Source of the DNA: Porticoccaceae bacterium | GTDB taxonomy: Bacteria > Pseudomonadota > Gammaproteobacteria > Pseudomonadales > Porticoccaceae | Length of the DNA: 8,397 nucleotides | Assembly (NCBI GenBank): GCA_003448675.1 | Contig: DLXZ01000172.1 | Span: 584-8,980 of the forward strand | Direction: 5' to 3' | Part shown: piece after piece, positions 1 through 8,239 of the stretch | How the letters are laid out: every line of letters begins with the position of its first letter | Numbering within the stretch: the stretch's first letter is position 1 | The notes under the pieces: generated by a model | What the model was told of the DNA's origin: nothing | Seen by the model: only the letters and a program-made list of their open reading frames with translations | The model's database searches: none | Translations under genes and position numbers: made by a program

Positions 1-432
1 GGACCGGTGCGACTGGCGGAGCTCAATTTTGCCCAGGGCACCGAGGCTTTGGAGCTTGCACTGGATCCGAGCTTTGGGGGCGATCGGGTGCTGGCGCTGA
101 TGGCCGGTTTGGTGGGCATGTATCGCCACGCTTATGAATACCGCGCCGAGTCTTTTATGTTTGATCAGCTGGACGAGCAAAAACTCTATCAAAGTGCTCG
201 TAACACGGAAATCCTTCTCTGGCGACTGAAGGCAAGAACCGCTGTCGGCGCCAGGCCCCTGGTGCTCACCAACAGTTTGCCCGGAGAGCCGGAGAACCTC
301 AGCTTCGAGCGCCTGTTTGGCAAGTTGATTGCCCTGCAGGACATGATGGCGGAGATTGTTTCCCAGCAAAATGACCGCCTGATTAATAAAGTGACGCAGA
401 ATGTGGCGTCGATGGTGTTTTTTCCCCTTTGA
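1..432 (+). CDS. Conserved-looking hypothetical protein, C-terminal part (5' end outside window)
   Basis: The reading frame is open from the first base and ends at TGA 430-432. A GTG at 7 could serve as a start, but no ribosome-binding site can be seen in the few bases before it, so the gene most likely begins upstream and this is its C-terminal ~140 residues. The visible part looks mainly helical and soluble. It includes a stretch GGDRVLALMAGL followed by a Tyr/Phe-rich segment, then KLYQSARNTEILLWRLK, then NSLPGEPENLSFERLFGKL, and an amphipathic C-terminal helix ending in a hydrophobic tail. There is no membrane helix, cysteine motif or catalytic signature that I can identify. I do not recognise the family and assign no function. 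It is co-directional with gap but separated from it by 154 nt. Coding status is likely because the composition and length are protein-like. Confidence 0.6.
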   Translation, partial: GPVRLAELNFAQGTEALELALDPSFGGDRVLALMAGLVGMYRHAYEYRAESFMFDQLDEQKLYQSARNTEILLWRLKARTAVGARPLVLTNSLPGEPENLSFERLFGKLIALQDMMAEIVSQQNDRLINKVTQNVASMVFFPL

Positions 433-499
433 ATTTGACGTTGTTCGCCTTGTTGGTGACGCAATCTGTTAAGCAATCGTGTAATAGGTGGCTGTCTTA

Positions 500-528
500 T
501 TGCACTCGTGGGGGCTAATCACGATAAT
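500..528 (+). promoter_or_regulatory. Possible sigma70-type promoter for gap
   Basis: TTGCAC at 500-505 and GATAAT at 523-528 are separated by exactly 17 nt. The -10 box matches the consensus at five of six positions, while the -35 box keeps only the TTG core. A start near 535 would give a leader of about 50 nt before the gap GTG codon. The placement in the only gap between the upstream gene and gap supports it, but the match is by eye and the -35 is weak. Confidence 0.35.
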
Positions 529-586
529 AGCCGCGCTTTTGCGGACCCTCCTTATATATCCTCCACTGACAGACAGGTAACTAGCG

Positions 587-2041
587 GTGATACGACCCCA
601 ACCGACGGATTTCTTCAAAGACTGGAAAGAGCGCGAGGCCCTGGCCGAGGCGATGATCCCGATTATTGGCAGGCTTTATCGGGAAAATAATGTCTCGGTC
701 TATATTTACGGTCGCAATATGGTGAATCTGGCGGTCACTGATATCATGAAAGCCCACCGTTTTGTGCGCCAGATCGAAAGCAATGAGTTGTCGGAGTTTG
801 ATACCTTCCCCCTGATTGAGGCGCTTGGGAAATTGGACCTGGGGCCTGCCCATATCGACATCGGCAAGCTGACGGTTCAGTATCTTGAGCAGGGTAACGG
901 TCAGGATCGAGGGGCTTTTCTCGATTCCAAAATTGGTGATGACATCGGCACCACCCGTAAGCCCCTGCCCGAGCCCCAGGATGTAGTGCTCTACGGCTTT
1001 GGCCGGATCGGACGTCTGGTGGCGAGATTGTTGGTGGCTAAAGCTGGCGGCGGCGACTGTTTACGCTTACGTGCCATTGTGGTTCGTAAGGGCAAGAGCA
1101 GCGACGACCTGGCCAAGCGCGCCAGCCTGCTGCGCCGCGATTCCGTGCATGGGCCTTTTAAAGGTACCATTCGGGTGCTGCCCGAGGAAAACAAGTTGGT
1201 ATGTAACGGCAATGTGATTCAGGTGATTTACGCTGACGCACCGGAAGAAGTCGATTACACCGCCTACGGTATTAGTAATGCAATTATTGTCGACAATACC
1301 GGCGTATGGCGTGACGAAGCGGGCCTGGGTCGGCATCTCAACAGCCCCGGTGCCAGTAAAGTCATCCTTACCGCCCCCGGCAAGGACAATATTCCCAACG
1401 TGGTTTACGGCATTAATAACCATGAAATTAAGGGCGACAGCAAGCTGGTTTCGGCGGCTTCCTGTACCACCAATGCCATCGTACCGGTGCTCAAGGCGCT
1501 GATGGATGAATACGGTATTCGCAGCGGCCATGTAGAAACCGTTCATGCCTATACCAATGATCAGAACCTGATTGATAACTACCACAAGGGTGAGCGTCGC
1601 GGTCGTAGTGCGGCCCTGAACATGGTTTTGACTGAAACCGGCGCGGCCAAGGCCGTGGCCAAGGTAATCCCCGACCTGGCTGGCAAACTGACCGGCAACG
1701 CGATCCGGGTCCCGACTCCCAATGTCTCCATGGCAATCTTGAATCTGCAGCTGGATAGTGAAACCGATGTCGAGTCGCTCAATGAGTTTATGCGCCGTAC
1801 GGCTCTACATTCGCCCCTGCAACAGCAGATCGGTTATACCCGTTCCCGCGAGGCGGTGTCCACGGACTTTGTTGGGGACCGACACGCTTGCGTGTTTGAC
1901 TCGCGCGCCACTATCGTCGATGGCAACAGCTGCGTCCTCTATTGCTGGTATGACAATGAGTTTGGCTACAGTTGTCAGGTCGTGCGCTGTCTGGAGCAAA
2001 TGGCCGGCGTCCAGTGGGCTATGTATCCCCTGGCAAAATAG
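587..2041 (+). CDS. gap: Glyceraldehyde-3-phosphate dehydrogenase, long form with N-terminal extension
   Basis: This enzyme of glycolysis and gluconeogenesis interconverts glyceraldehyde-3-phosphate and 1,3-bisphosphoglycerate in the cytoplasm. The protein has 484 residues, against about 330 for ordinary GapA. Residues 1-130 form an extra N-terminal region seen in a long GAPDH type of gammaproteobacteria such as Pseudomonas. The Rossmann motif GFGRIGR is at 137-143. The catalytic motif ASCTTNAI puts the nucleophilic Cys at 293, and the catalytic His is H320 in HAYTNDQ, the usual 27 residues later. RVPTPNVS (374-381) and WYDNEFGYS (454-462) complete the family pattern. The Asp that normally follows the second strand and favours NAD is replaced by Val-Arg (166-167), so NADP use is possible. 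The start is GTG because an in-frame TAA lies at 578-580 and the next ATG is inside conserved sequence. The ribosome-binding site is weak (AGG, 575-577). Confidence 0.95.
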   Translation: MIRPQPTDFFKDWKEREALAEAMIPIIGRLYRENNVSVYIYGRNMVNLAVTDIMKAHRFVRQIESNELSEFDTFPLIEALGKLDLGPAHIDIGKLTVQYLEQGNGQDRGAFLDSKIGDDIGTTRKPLPEPQDVVLYGFGRIGRLVARLLVAKAGGGDCLRLRAIVVRKGKSSDDLAKRASLLRRDSVHGPFKGTIRVLPEENKLVCNGNVIQVIYADAPEEVDYTAYGISNAIIVDNTGVWRDEAGLGRHLNSPGASKVILTAPGKDNIPNVVYGINNHEIKGDSKLVSAASCTTNAIVPVLKALMDEYGIRSGHVETVHAYTNDQNLIDNYHKGERRGRSAALNMVLTETGAAKAVAKVIPDLAGKLTGNAIRVPTPNVSMAILNLQLDSETDVESLNEFMRRTALHSPLQQQIGYTRSREAVSTDFVGDRHACVFDSRATIVDGNSCVLYCWYDNEFGYSCQVVRCLEQMAGVQWAMYPLAK

Positions 2042-2047
2042 TCGGCA

Positions 2048-2070
2048 CCGGTTTGCGCCGAAGCAACCGG
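2048..2070 (+). other. Hairpin just downstream of gap, possible 3' end structure
   Basis: CCGGTTTGC (2048-2056) can pair with GCAACCGG (2063-2070), leaving one bulged T and a six-base loop GCCGAA. The hairpin begins 7 nt after the gap stop codon. No T-run follows, so it is not a standard intrinsic terminator. It could protect the 3' end of the gap mRNA or mark a Rho-dependent end, but neither is shown by the sequence. Confidence 0.35.
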
Positions 2071-2103
2071 GAGCGACTCACCCGATAATGGCGGCAGCTT
2101 GGC

Positions 2104-2132
2104 TGGCCAAGGGCCCGGTGGCGCTATATAAT
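2104..2132 (+). promoter_or_regulatory. Probable sigma70-type promoter of the nqr operon
   Basis: A perfect -10 box TATAAT lies at 2127-2132, with TGGCCA (2104-2109, four of six matches to TTGACA) exactly 17 nt upstream. The bases immediately after the -10 box are very GC-rich (CCGGCCCC, 2133-2140). In enterobacteria, such a discriminator is typical of promoters under stringent control; that is inference here. Transcription would start around 2139-2142, giving an nqrA leader of about 150 nt. This is the only clear promoter-like sequence between gap and nqrA, and it fits nqr being its own transcription unit. Confidence 0.55.
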
Positions 2133-2139
2133 CCGGCCC

Positions 2140-3632
<1,493 letters not shown>

Positions 3633-3637
3633 TGGTC

Positions 3638-4840
3638 ATGGCGCTGAGAAAGTTACTTGACAGCCTGGAGCCGCATTTCGAGAAAGGCGGTAAGTACGAG
3701 AAATGGTACGCGCTTTACGAGGCGGTGGATACGATCTTTTATTCGCCATCCAGCGTTACCAAAACTGGCTCACACGTACGGGACGGCGTTGACTTAAAGC
3801 GGGTCATGATTACCGTCTGGCTGGCGGCTTTCCCCGCCATGTTCTACGGCATGTACAACCTCGGCTTCCAGGCGAACACAGCCATGATGGCCGCAGGTAT
3901 TGCCGAAGTTGAAGGCTGGCACGGTGCGTTAATTGCCATGCTTGCCGGCCACGATCCTGGCAGCATCTGGGATTGTTTCTGGTACGGCGCTGTTTATTTC
4001 CTGCCTATATATGCTGTTACCTTCATCGTTGGTGGTTTCTGGGAAGTGGTGTTTGCCACCGTCCGTGGCCATGAAATTAACGAAGGTTTCTTTGTAACCT
4101 CCATTCTTTACGCGCTGATCTGCCCGCCGGATGTACCATTGTGGATGGTGGCTCTGGGCATCAGTTTTGGCGTGGTCATCGGCAAGGAGATTTTTGGCGG
4201 CACTGGCAAAAATTTCCTCAATCCGGCGCTGACCGGTCGTGCCTTCCTGTTTTTCGCCTACCCGGCGGAAATGTCTGGCGATGCGGTCTGGGTGGCAGTT
4301 GATGGTTATACCGGCGCCACGGCGCTGTCGGTGGCCGCCAGTGATGGTATGACTGCCCTGACCAGCCAGCTCACCTGGATGGATGCTTTTATCGGTCGCA
4401 TGCCCGGCTCGGTCGGTGAGGTATCGACCCTGGCGATTCTTCTGGGTGGTCTGATATTGCTTTATACCCGCATTGCTTCCTGGCGTATTGTGGTAGGTGT
4501 GCTGGCGGGTATGATTGCCTTGTCGACACTGTTTAATTTTGTCGGAGATCCGGAGTCCAATCCCATGATGGGTATGCCCTGGCACTGGCATCTGGTGATC
4601 GGCGGTTTTGCTTTCGGTATGATTTTTATGGCCACGGATCCGGTCTCGGCGTCCATGACCAACACAGGCAAATACTGGTTTGGCGCCTTGATCGGGGTCA
4701 TGGTGGTACTGATTCGCGTGGTTAATCCGGCTTTCCCCGAGGGCATGATGCTGGCGATTCTATTCGCCAATCTGTTTGCTCCCCTGATTGATCATTTCGT
4801 GGTTGAGGCTAACGTTAAACGGAGGCTTGCACGTGGCTAG
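3638..4840 (+). CDS. nqrB: Na+-translocating NADH:quinone reductase subunit B
   Basis: NqrB is the membrane subunit that carries riboflavin and a covalent FMN, passes electrons to ubiquinone and holds much of the Na+ path. The protein has 400 residues. A cytoplasmic N-terminal region (about 1-52, ending [10 protein letters not shown]) precedes roughly ten hydrophobic helices. FMN attaches to T228 in [10 protein letters not shown], matching Thr236 of Vibrio cholerae and the ApbE flavinylation motif. VGGFWEV (131-137) corresponds to the glycines near riboflavin. [28 protein letters not shown] (183-210) and ATDPVSAS (332-339) are family blocks, and D385 in APLIDH corresponds to the Asp397 implicated in Na+ binding. 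ATG 3638 gives the family start MALRKLL, with AGAGGG (3623-3628) 9 nt upstream inside the nqrA end. GTG 3632 is too close to that site. The last 8 nt overlap nqrC. Confidence 0.97.
   Translation: MALRKLLDSLEPHFEKGGKYEKWYALYEAVDTIFYSPSSVTKTGSHVRDGVDLKRVMITVWLAAFPAMFYGMYNLGFQANTAMMAAGIAEVEGWHGALIAMLAGHDPGSIWDCFWYGAVYFLPIYAVTFIVGGFWEVVFATVRGHEINEGFFVTSILYALICPPDVPLWMVALGISFGVVIGKEIFGGTGKNFLNPALTGRAFLFFAYPAEMSGDAVWVAVDGYTGATALSVAASDGMTALTSQLTWMDAFIGRMPGSVGEVSTLAILLGGLILLYTRIASWRIVVGVLAGMIALSTLFNFVGDPESNPMMGMPWHWHLVIGGFAFGMIFMATDPVSASMTNTGKYWFGALIGVMVVLIRVVNPAFPEGMMLAILFANLFAPLIDHFVVEANVKRRLARG
4821..4825 (+). promoter_or_regulatory. Ribosome-binding site that fixes the nqrC start
   Basis: GGAGG lies inside the 3' end of nqrB, 7 nt before GTG 4833. 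This strong site decides for the GTG start of nqrC over upstream in-frame ATG 4788, which would add 15 residues not found in the family. Confidence 0.8.
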
Positions 4841-5606
4841 TAAGGAATCGGTCGGCAATACCGTTAAAGTTGCGCTGCTCCTATGTATCGTCTGTTCGGT
4901 GTTCGTATCGGCTGCTGCGGTGCTTCTGCGTCCCACCCAGCAGGCGAACAAGGATTTGGACCGAAAAACCAACATTCTGGCTGCCGCCGGTTTGTTAAAG
5001 GACGACGCCAGTGTTGAGGAACAATTCGCTGCGGTATCTACTCGACTCGTGGATTTTTCTACTGGGAAATTTTCCGATGCGGTGGACGTTACGACCTACG
5101 ATCAGCGTAAGGCCAGTAAGGACCCCGCGCTTTCTGAAGCCCTGTCGAGTGACGACGATATCGCCGGGATTCAGCGTCAGGCCAAATACGGCGTGGTTTA
5201 TCTGGTCGAAAACGAGCAGGGGGTCGACAAGGTTATCCTGCCTGTTAAGGGATACGGACTCTGGTCGACCCTCTATGGCTTTCTGGCTCTGGACGCGGAT
5301 TTCAATACTGTCGCCGGCATCGGTTTCTACGAGCATGCCGAAACCCCCGGACTGGGCGGCGAGGTGGATAACCCCCTCTGGAAGCAGAAGTGGATTGGCA
5401 AGCGCGTTTACGGTGACGGAAGCGGTGTGGCTTTGAGTGTGATCAAGGGTGAAGTGGACACCAGCCGCCCCCAGGCCGTGCATCAGATTGACGGCCTGTC
5501 CGGCGCGACCCTGACTGGTCGAGGGGTTGATAACCTGATCCGCTTCTGGCTCGGTGAGAGCGGTTATGCAAACTTTCTCACCAATCTGAAAAACGGCGAG
5601 GCCTGA
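4833..5606 (+). CDS. nqrC: Na+-translocating NADH:quinone reductase subunit C
   Basis: NqrC carries a covalent FMN and relays electrons between the NqrD/E iron centre and NqrB. The protein has 257 residues. One N-terminal membrane helix spans about residues 11-31 ([20 protein letters not shown]), and the rest is a soluble FMN-binding domain facing the periplasm. FMN attaches to T226 in DGLSGATLT, equivalent to Thr225 of Vibrio cholerae. Other family blocks are [11 protein letters not shown] (88-98), [12 protein letters not shown] (134-145) and [13 protein letters not shown] (166-178). GTG is chosen as start because it gives the family N-terminus (M)ASKES and follows a GGAGG at 4821-4825. The first 8 nt overlap nqrB, which suggests translational coupling. 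The stop TGA is 17 nt before nqrD. Confidence 0.96.
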   Translation: MASKESVGNTVKVALLLCIVCSVFVSAAAVLLRPTQQANKDLDRKTNILAAAGLLKDDASVEEQFAAVSTRLVDFSTGKFSDAVDVTTYDQRKASKDPALSEALSSDDDIAGIQRQAKYGVVYLVENEQGVDKVILPVKGYGLWSTLYGFLALDADFNTVAGIGFYEHAETPGLGGEVDNPLWKQKWIGKRVYGDGSGVALSVIKGEVDTSRPQAVHQIDGLSGATLTGRGVDNLIRFWLGESGYANFLTNLKNGEA

Positions 5607-5623
5607 TTAAGGGGTAGAAGAAA

Positions 5624-6289
5624 ATGGCTGAAAAAACACAAGACATCCTGTTTAAGCCGGTATTCGAAAATAACCCCATCGCTTTGCAGATACTGGGTAT
5701 CTGCTCGGCGCTGGCGGTCACTTCGCAAATGTCAGTGGCCTTCGTGATGTGTATCGCGTTGACCGCGGTAACGGCGTTTTCCAACCTGTTTGTGTCTCTG
5801 ATTCGGAATCAGATTCCCAGTAATATCCGCATTATTGTGCAGATGACCATTATTGCTTCGTTGGTTATTGTGGTCGACCAGGTGCTCAAGGCAGTGGCCT
5901 ACGACATCAGTAAGCAATTGTCGGTTTTTGTTGGTCTGATTATCACTAATTGTATCGTCATGGGCCGAGCCGAAGCCTTTGCCATGAAGAATCCGCCGGT
6001 GGAGAGCTTCCTCGACGGTATCGGTAACGGTCTGGGTTACAGCGTGATTCTGATGACCCTGGCGGTGATCCGCGAACTGTTTGGATCCGGCAAGCTGTTC
6101 GGTGTTGAAATTCTGCCCGTGGCCAGCACCGGAGGCTGGTACATACCTAACGGTCTGTTGTTGCTGCCACCCAGTGCTTTCTTCCTGATCGGTGGTTTCA
6201 TCTGGGTGCTACGCGCCCTCAAACCCGGCCAGGTGGAAGAAGAGGAATTTAAAATGGCGCCCAACACCAAAGCCGGGGAGGTAGCGTGA
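5624..6289 (+). CDS. nqrD: Na+-translocating NADH:quinone reductase subunit D
   Basis: NqrD is a six-helix membrane subunit that pairs with NqrE around an intramembrane Fe centre. The protein has 221 residues. The two expected iron-ligand cysteines are present, C27 in GICSAL and C110 in [13 protein letters not shown], corresponding to Cys29 and Cys112 of Vibrio cholerae. D131 in FLDGIGNG corresponds to the Asp133 implicated in Na+ transfer. Family blocks [15 protein letters not shown] (60-74) and [12 protein letters not shown] (154-165) are intact. After the last helix the tail is charged ([10 protein letters not shown]...), somewhat longer than in the Vibrio sequence I recall. ATG 5624 has AAGGGG at 5609-5614 with 9-nt spacing. 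The stop TGA shares its A with the nqrE ATG. Related to RnfE/RsxE, but the nqr context settles the identity. Confidence 0.96.
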   Translation: MAEKTQDILFKPVFENNPIALQILGICSALAVTSQMSVAFVMCIALTAVTAFSNLFVSLIRNQIPSNIRIIVQMTIIASLVIVVDQVLKAVAYDISKQLSVFVGLIITNCIVMGRAEAFAMKNPPVESFLDGIGNGLGYSVILMTLAVIRELFGSGKLFGVEILPVASTGGWYIPNGLLLLPPSAFFLIGGFIWVLRALKPGQVEEEEFKMAPNTKAGEVA

Positions 6290-6906
6290 TGGAACAGTAT
6301 ATCGGCCTGTTTATTCGTGCCGTTTTCATTGAAAACATGGCGCTAAGTTTCTTTCTCGGCATGTGCACCTTTCTCGCTATCTCCAAAAAGGTCAGTGCTG
6401 CGATTGGCTTGGGCATTGCGGTAGTTGTAGTCCTTACTATTACCGTACCGGTCAATAATCTGTTGTACTCCATCCTGCTGGCTGAAGGCGCGCTGGCCTG
6501 GACCGGCATTGAGGCCCTTGGCACCGTTGATCTTAGCTTCCTCGGCCTGCTTACCTATATTGGTGTGATTGCGGCCATAGTTCAGATTATGGAGATGGTT
6601 CTCGATAAATACGTGCCGGCCCTCTATAACGCGCTGGGCGTGTTTTTGCCGTTGATTACGGTTAACTGTGCCATCCTGGGTGCTTCACTGTTTATGGTGG
6701 AGCGCAGTTACAACTTCGGAGAGAGTGTCGTTTACGGTTTTGGTTCAGGTGTGGGCTGGGCGCTGGCCATCGTGGCGCTGGCGGGTATTCGCGAAAAGCT
6801 CAAGTACAGCGACATGCCTGAAGGCCTGAAAGGTCTGGGCGGCACTTTTATGATTGTTGGTCTTATGTCCCTTGGCTTTATGTCATTTGGAGGCATCAAC
6901 CTCTAA
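6289..6906 (+). CDS. nqrE: Na+-translocating NADH:quinone reductase subunit E
   Basis: NqrE is the six-helix partner of NqrD, inserted with inverted topology. The protein has 205 residues and starts [20 protein letters not shown]. Iron-ligand cysteines are C26 (LGMCTFL) and C127 (ITVNCAI), matching Cys26 and Cys120 of Vibrio cholerae. E102 in [10 protein letters not shown] corresponds to Glu95, implicated in Na+ transport. The 7-residue shift between the two numberings comes from a longer loop after the second helix (around [14 protein letters not shown], 65-78). The C-terminal block [21 protein letters not shown] is typical. ATG 6289 overlaps the nqrD stop as TGATG and follows GGAGG (6277-6281) by 7 nt. 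An adjacent in-frame GTG at 6286 would only add one Met. Related to RnfA/RsxA, but position and neighbours identify it as NqrE. Confidence 0.96.
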   Translation: MEQYIGLFIRAVFIENMALSFFLGMCTFLAISKKVSAAIGLGIAVVVVLTITVPVNNLLYSILLAEGALAWTGIEALGTVDLSFLGLLTYIGVIAAIVQIMEMVLDKYVPALYNALGVFLPLITVNCAILGASLFMVERSYNFGESVVYGFGSGVGWALAIVALAGIREKLKYSDMPEGLKGLGGTFMIVGLMSLGFMSFGGINL

Positions 6907-7002
6907 GGTCCGACATGGGGACGGCCACAACAGGATCGAGTACGAATCAATAGGAGCACCCACGCCAGCCAAGACCCGGCGGGGAGAGGAACAAGCAATA
7001 AA
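6907..7002 (+). other. 96-nt spacer between nqrE and nqrF
   Basis: This is the only sizeable gap inside the otherwise packed nqr operon. It contains a small GTCC/GGAC hairpin (6908-6922) and an AT-rich end before the nqrF ATG. A purine-rich GGGGAGAGGA (6981-6990) 12 nt upstream probably serves as the nqrF ribosome-binding site. I see no good terminator or promoter. A 12-codon frame (6915-6953) exists but has nothing to support it. Confidence 0.5.
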
Positions 7003-8235
7003 ATGAGTATAGAAAATATCACAATCATTTTGGGTGTCGCGATGTTTACCGGCGTGGTGCTCGCTCTGGTCGCCTTTATCATCGCGGCGCGCTCCCGGCT
7101 GGTTTCCAGCGGCAATGTACAGATAGAAATTAACGGCGAAAAAACCATCGAAGTTGCCGCGGGCGACAAGTTGTTGCAGACCCTCTCAGCCAACGAGATT
7201 TTTCTGGCGTCGGCCTGTGGTGGTGGGGGTAGCTGCGCTCAGTGCAAGTGTGTGGTCAGTGAAGGTGGTGGTTCTATCCTGCCGACTGAAGAAGCTCACT
7301 TTACGCCGCGTGAAGCGAAAGCCGGCTGGCGTCTATCCTGTCAGGTTCCTGTCAAACAGGATATGAAAATAGAGGTTCCCGAAGAGGTTTTCGGGGTCAA
7401 ACAATGGGAATGTACGGTCGAGGCCAATCCCAACGTTGCCACCTTTATCAAAGAGTTGACCCTGCGTTTGCCCGAGGGCGAGAATGTCGACTTCCGCGCC
7501 GGTGGCTATGTGCAGCTGGAAGCGCCACCTCACCATGTGAAATTCAGCGACTTTGATGTCGAGGAAGAGTACCGTGGCGATTGGGAGCACTTTGGTTTCT
7601 TCAATCTCGAATCCAAGGTGGACGAGCCGGTAATTCGCGCCTATTCCATGGCTAACTACCCGGAAGAAAAAGGCATCGTCAAGTTCAATATTCGTATCGC
7701 TACGCCGCCGCCCCGTACTGAAGGCCTGCCCCCCGGGCAGATGTCTTCCTACGTGTTTAACCTGAAGCCTGGTGACAAGATCATGGTTTACGGGCCCTTT
7801 GGTGAGTTTTTTGCCAAGGATACCGCCAATGAAATGGTATTCATTGGCGGTGGTGCGGGAATGGCGCCCATGCGCTCGCACATTTTCGATCAGCTCAAGC
7901 GTCTCAACAGCAACCGTAAGATGACCTTCTGGTATGGCGCGCGTAGCCTGCGGGAAATGTTTTACGACGATGAATACGACATGCTGGCGCGAGAGAACGA
8001 TAATTTCGACTGGTATGTGGCGCTGTCCGACCCCCAACCAGAAGACAATTGGGAAGGGCTGACTGGCTTTATTCACAATGTACTGTACGATGAATACTTA
8101 AAAAACCACGAAGCGCCCGAGGATTGTGAGTACTATATGTGTGGTCCGCCCATGATGAATGCCGCTGTCATTCAGATGCTACATGATTTAGGCGTTGAAG
8201 ATGATCATATCTTCCTTGACGACTTCGGAGGCTAG
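7003..8235 (+). CDS. nqrF: Na+-translocating NADH:quinone reductase subunit F (NADH dehydrogenase, FAD and [2Fe-2S])
   Basis: NqrF is the electron entry subunit. It oxidises NADH at FAD and passes single electrons to a [2Fe-2S] cluster and on to the NqrD/E iron. The protein has 410 residues. An N-terminal membrane anchor covers about 6-28. The ferredoxin domain (about 36-125) holds cluster ligands C72, C78, C81 and C113, in the C-x5-C-x2-C...C spacing of the family; C83 is an extra cysteine. The FAD-binding domain follows, with RAYSMANYP (212-220) as the flavin motif and GPFGEFF (264-270). The NADH domain contains GGGAGMAPM (282-290) and YYMCGPPMM (377-385). The protein ends in DDFGG, with the usual aromatic near the C-terminus. 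ATG 7003 gives the family start. The purine-rich ribosome-binding site is a little far (12 nt). The 3' end carries the apbE ribosome-binding site. Confidence 0.97.
   Translation: MSIENITIILGVAMFTGVVLALVAFIIAARSRLVSSGNVQIEINGEKTIEVAAGDKLLQTLSANEIFLASACGGGGSCAQCKCVVSEGGGSILPTEEAHFTPREAKAGWRLSCQVPVKQDMKIEVPEEVFGVKQWECTVEANPNVATFIKELTLRLPEGENVDFRAGGYVQLEAPPHHVKFSDFDVEEEYRGDWEHFGFFNLESKVDEPVIRAYSMANYPEEKGIVKFNIRIATPPPRTEGLPPGQMSSYVFNLKPGDKIMVYGPFGEFFAKDTANEMVFIGGGAGMAPMRSHIFDQLKRLNSNRKMTFWYGARSLREMFYDDEYDMLARENDNFDWYVALSDPQPEDNWEGLTGFIHNVLYDEYLKNHEAPEDCEYYMCGPPMMNAAVIQMLHDLGVEDDHIFLDDFGG
8227..8231 (+). promoter_or_regulatory. Ribosome-binding site that supports the apbE GTG start
   Basis: GGAGG lies in the last codons of nqrF, 8 nt before GTG 8240. 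It is as strong as the sites of the pump genes and is the main argument that apbE starts here, upstream of the terminator-like hairpin, and is co-translated with nqrF. Confidence 0.65.
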
Positions 8236-8239
8236 CCAG

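Noticed and set aside
531..544. CCGC-GCTTTT-GCGG hairpin upstream of gap
   Set aside because: A 4-bp stem with no following T-run is too weak to call a terminator, and it lies just after the putative gap promoter.
508..690. A 60-codon + strand reading frame starting before gap
   Set aside because: It overlaps the conserved start of gap by about 100 nt in another frame, has no good ribosome-binding site and has no recognisable content.
3929..4591. A 220-codon reading frame on the - strand inside nqrB
   Set aside because: It lies wholly antisense to a well-supported gene, and its composition is that of a shadow frame with no domain pattern.
4788..4832. N-terminal extension of NqrC from ATG 4788
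   Set aside because: It lies deep inside nqrB; the GTG at 4833 has GGAGG at ideal spacing and the family N-terminal sequence.
6915..6953. A 12-codon frame in the nqrE-nqrF spacer
   Set aside because: It has no convincing ribosome-binding site and a low-complexity Thr/Ser/Gly product; it is likely chance.
7333..8076. A 247-codon reading frame on the - strand inside nqrF
   Set aside because: It is antisense to conserved NqrF domains; its length follows from the codon bias of nqrF and it lacks recognisable motifs.
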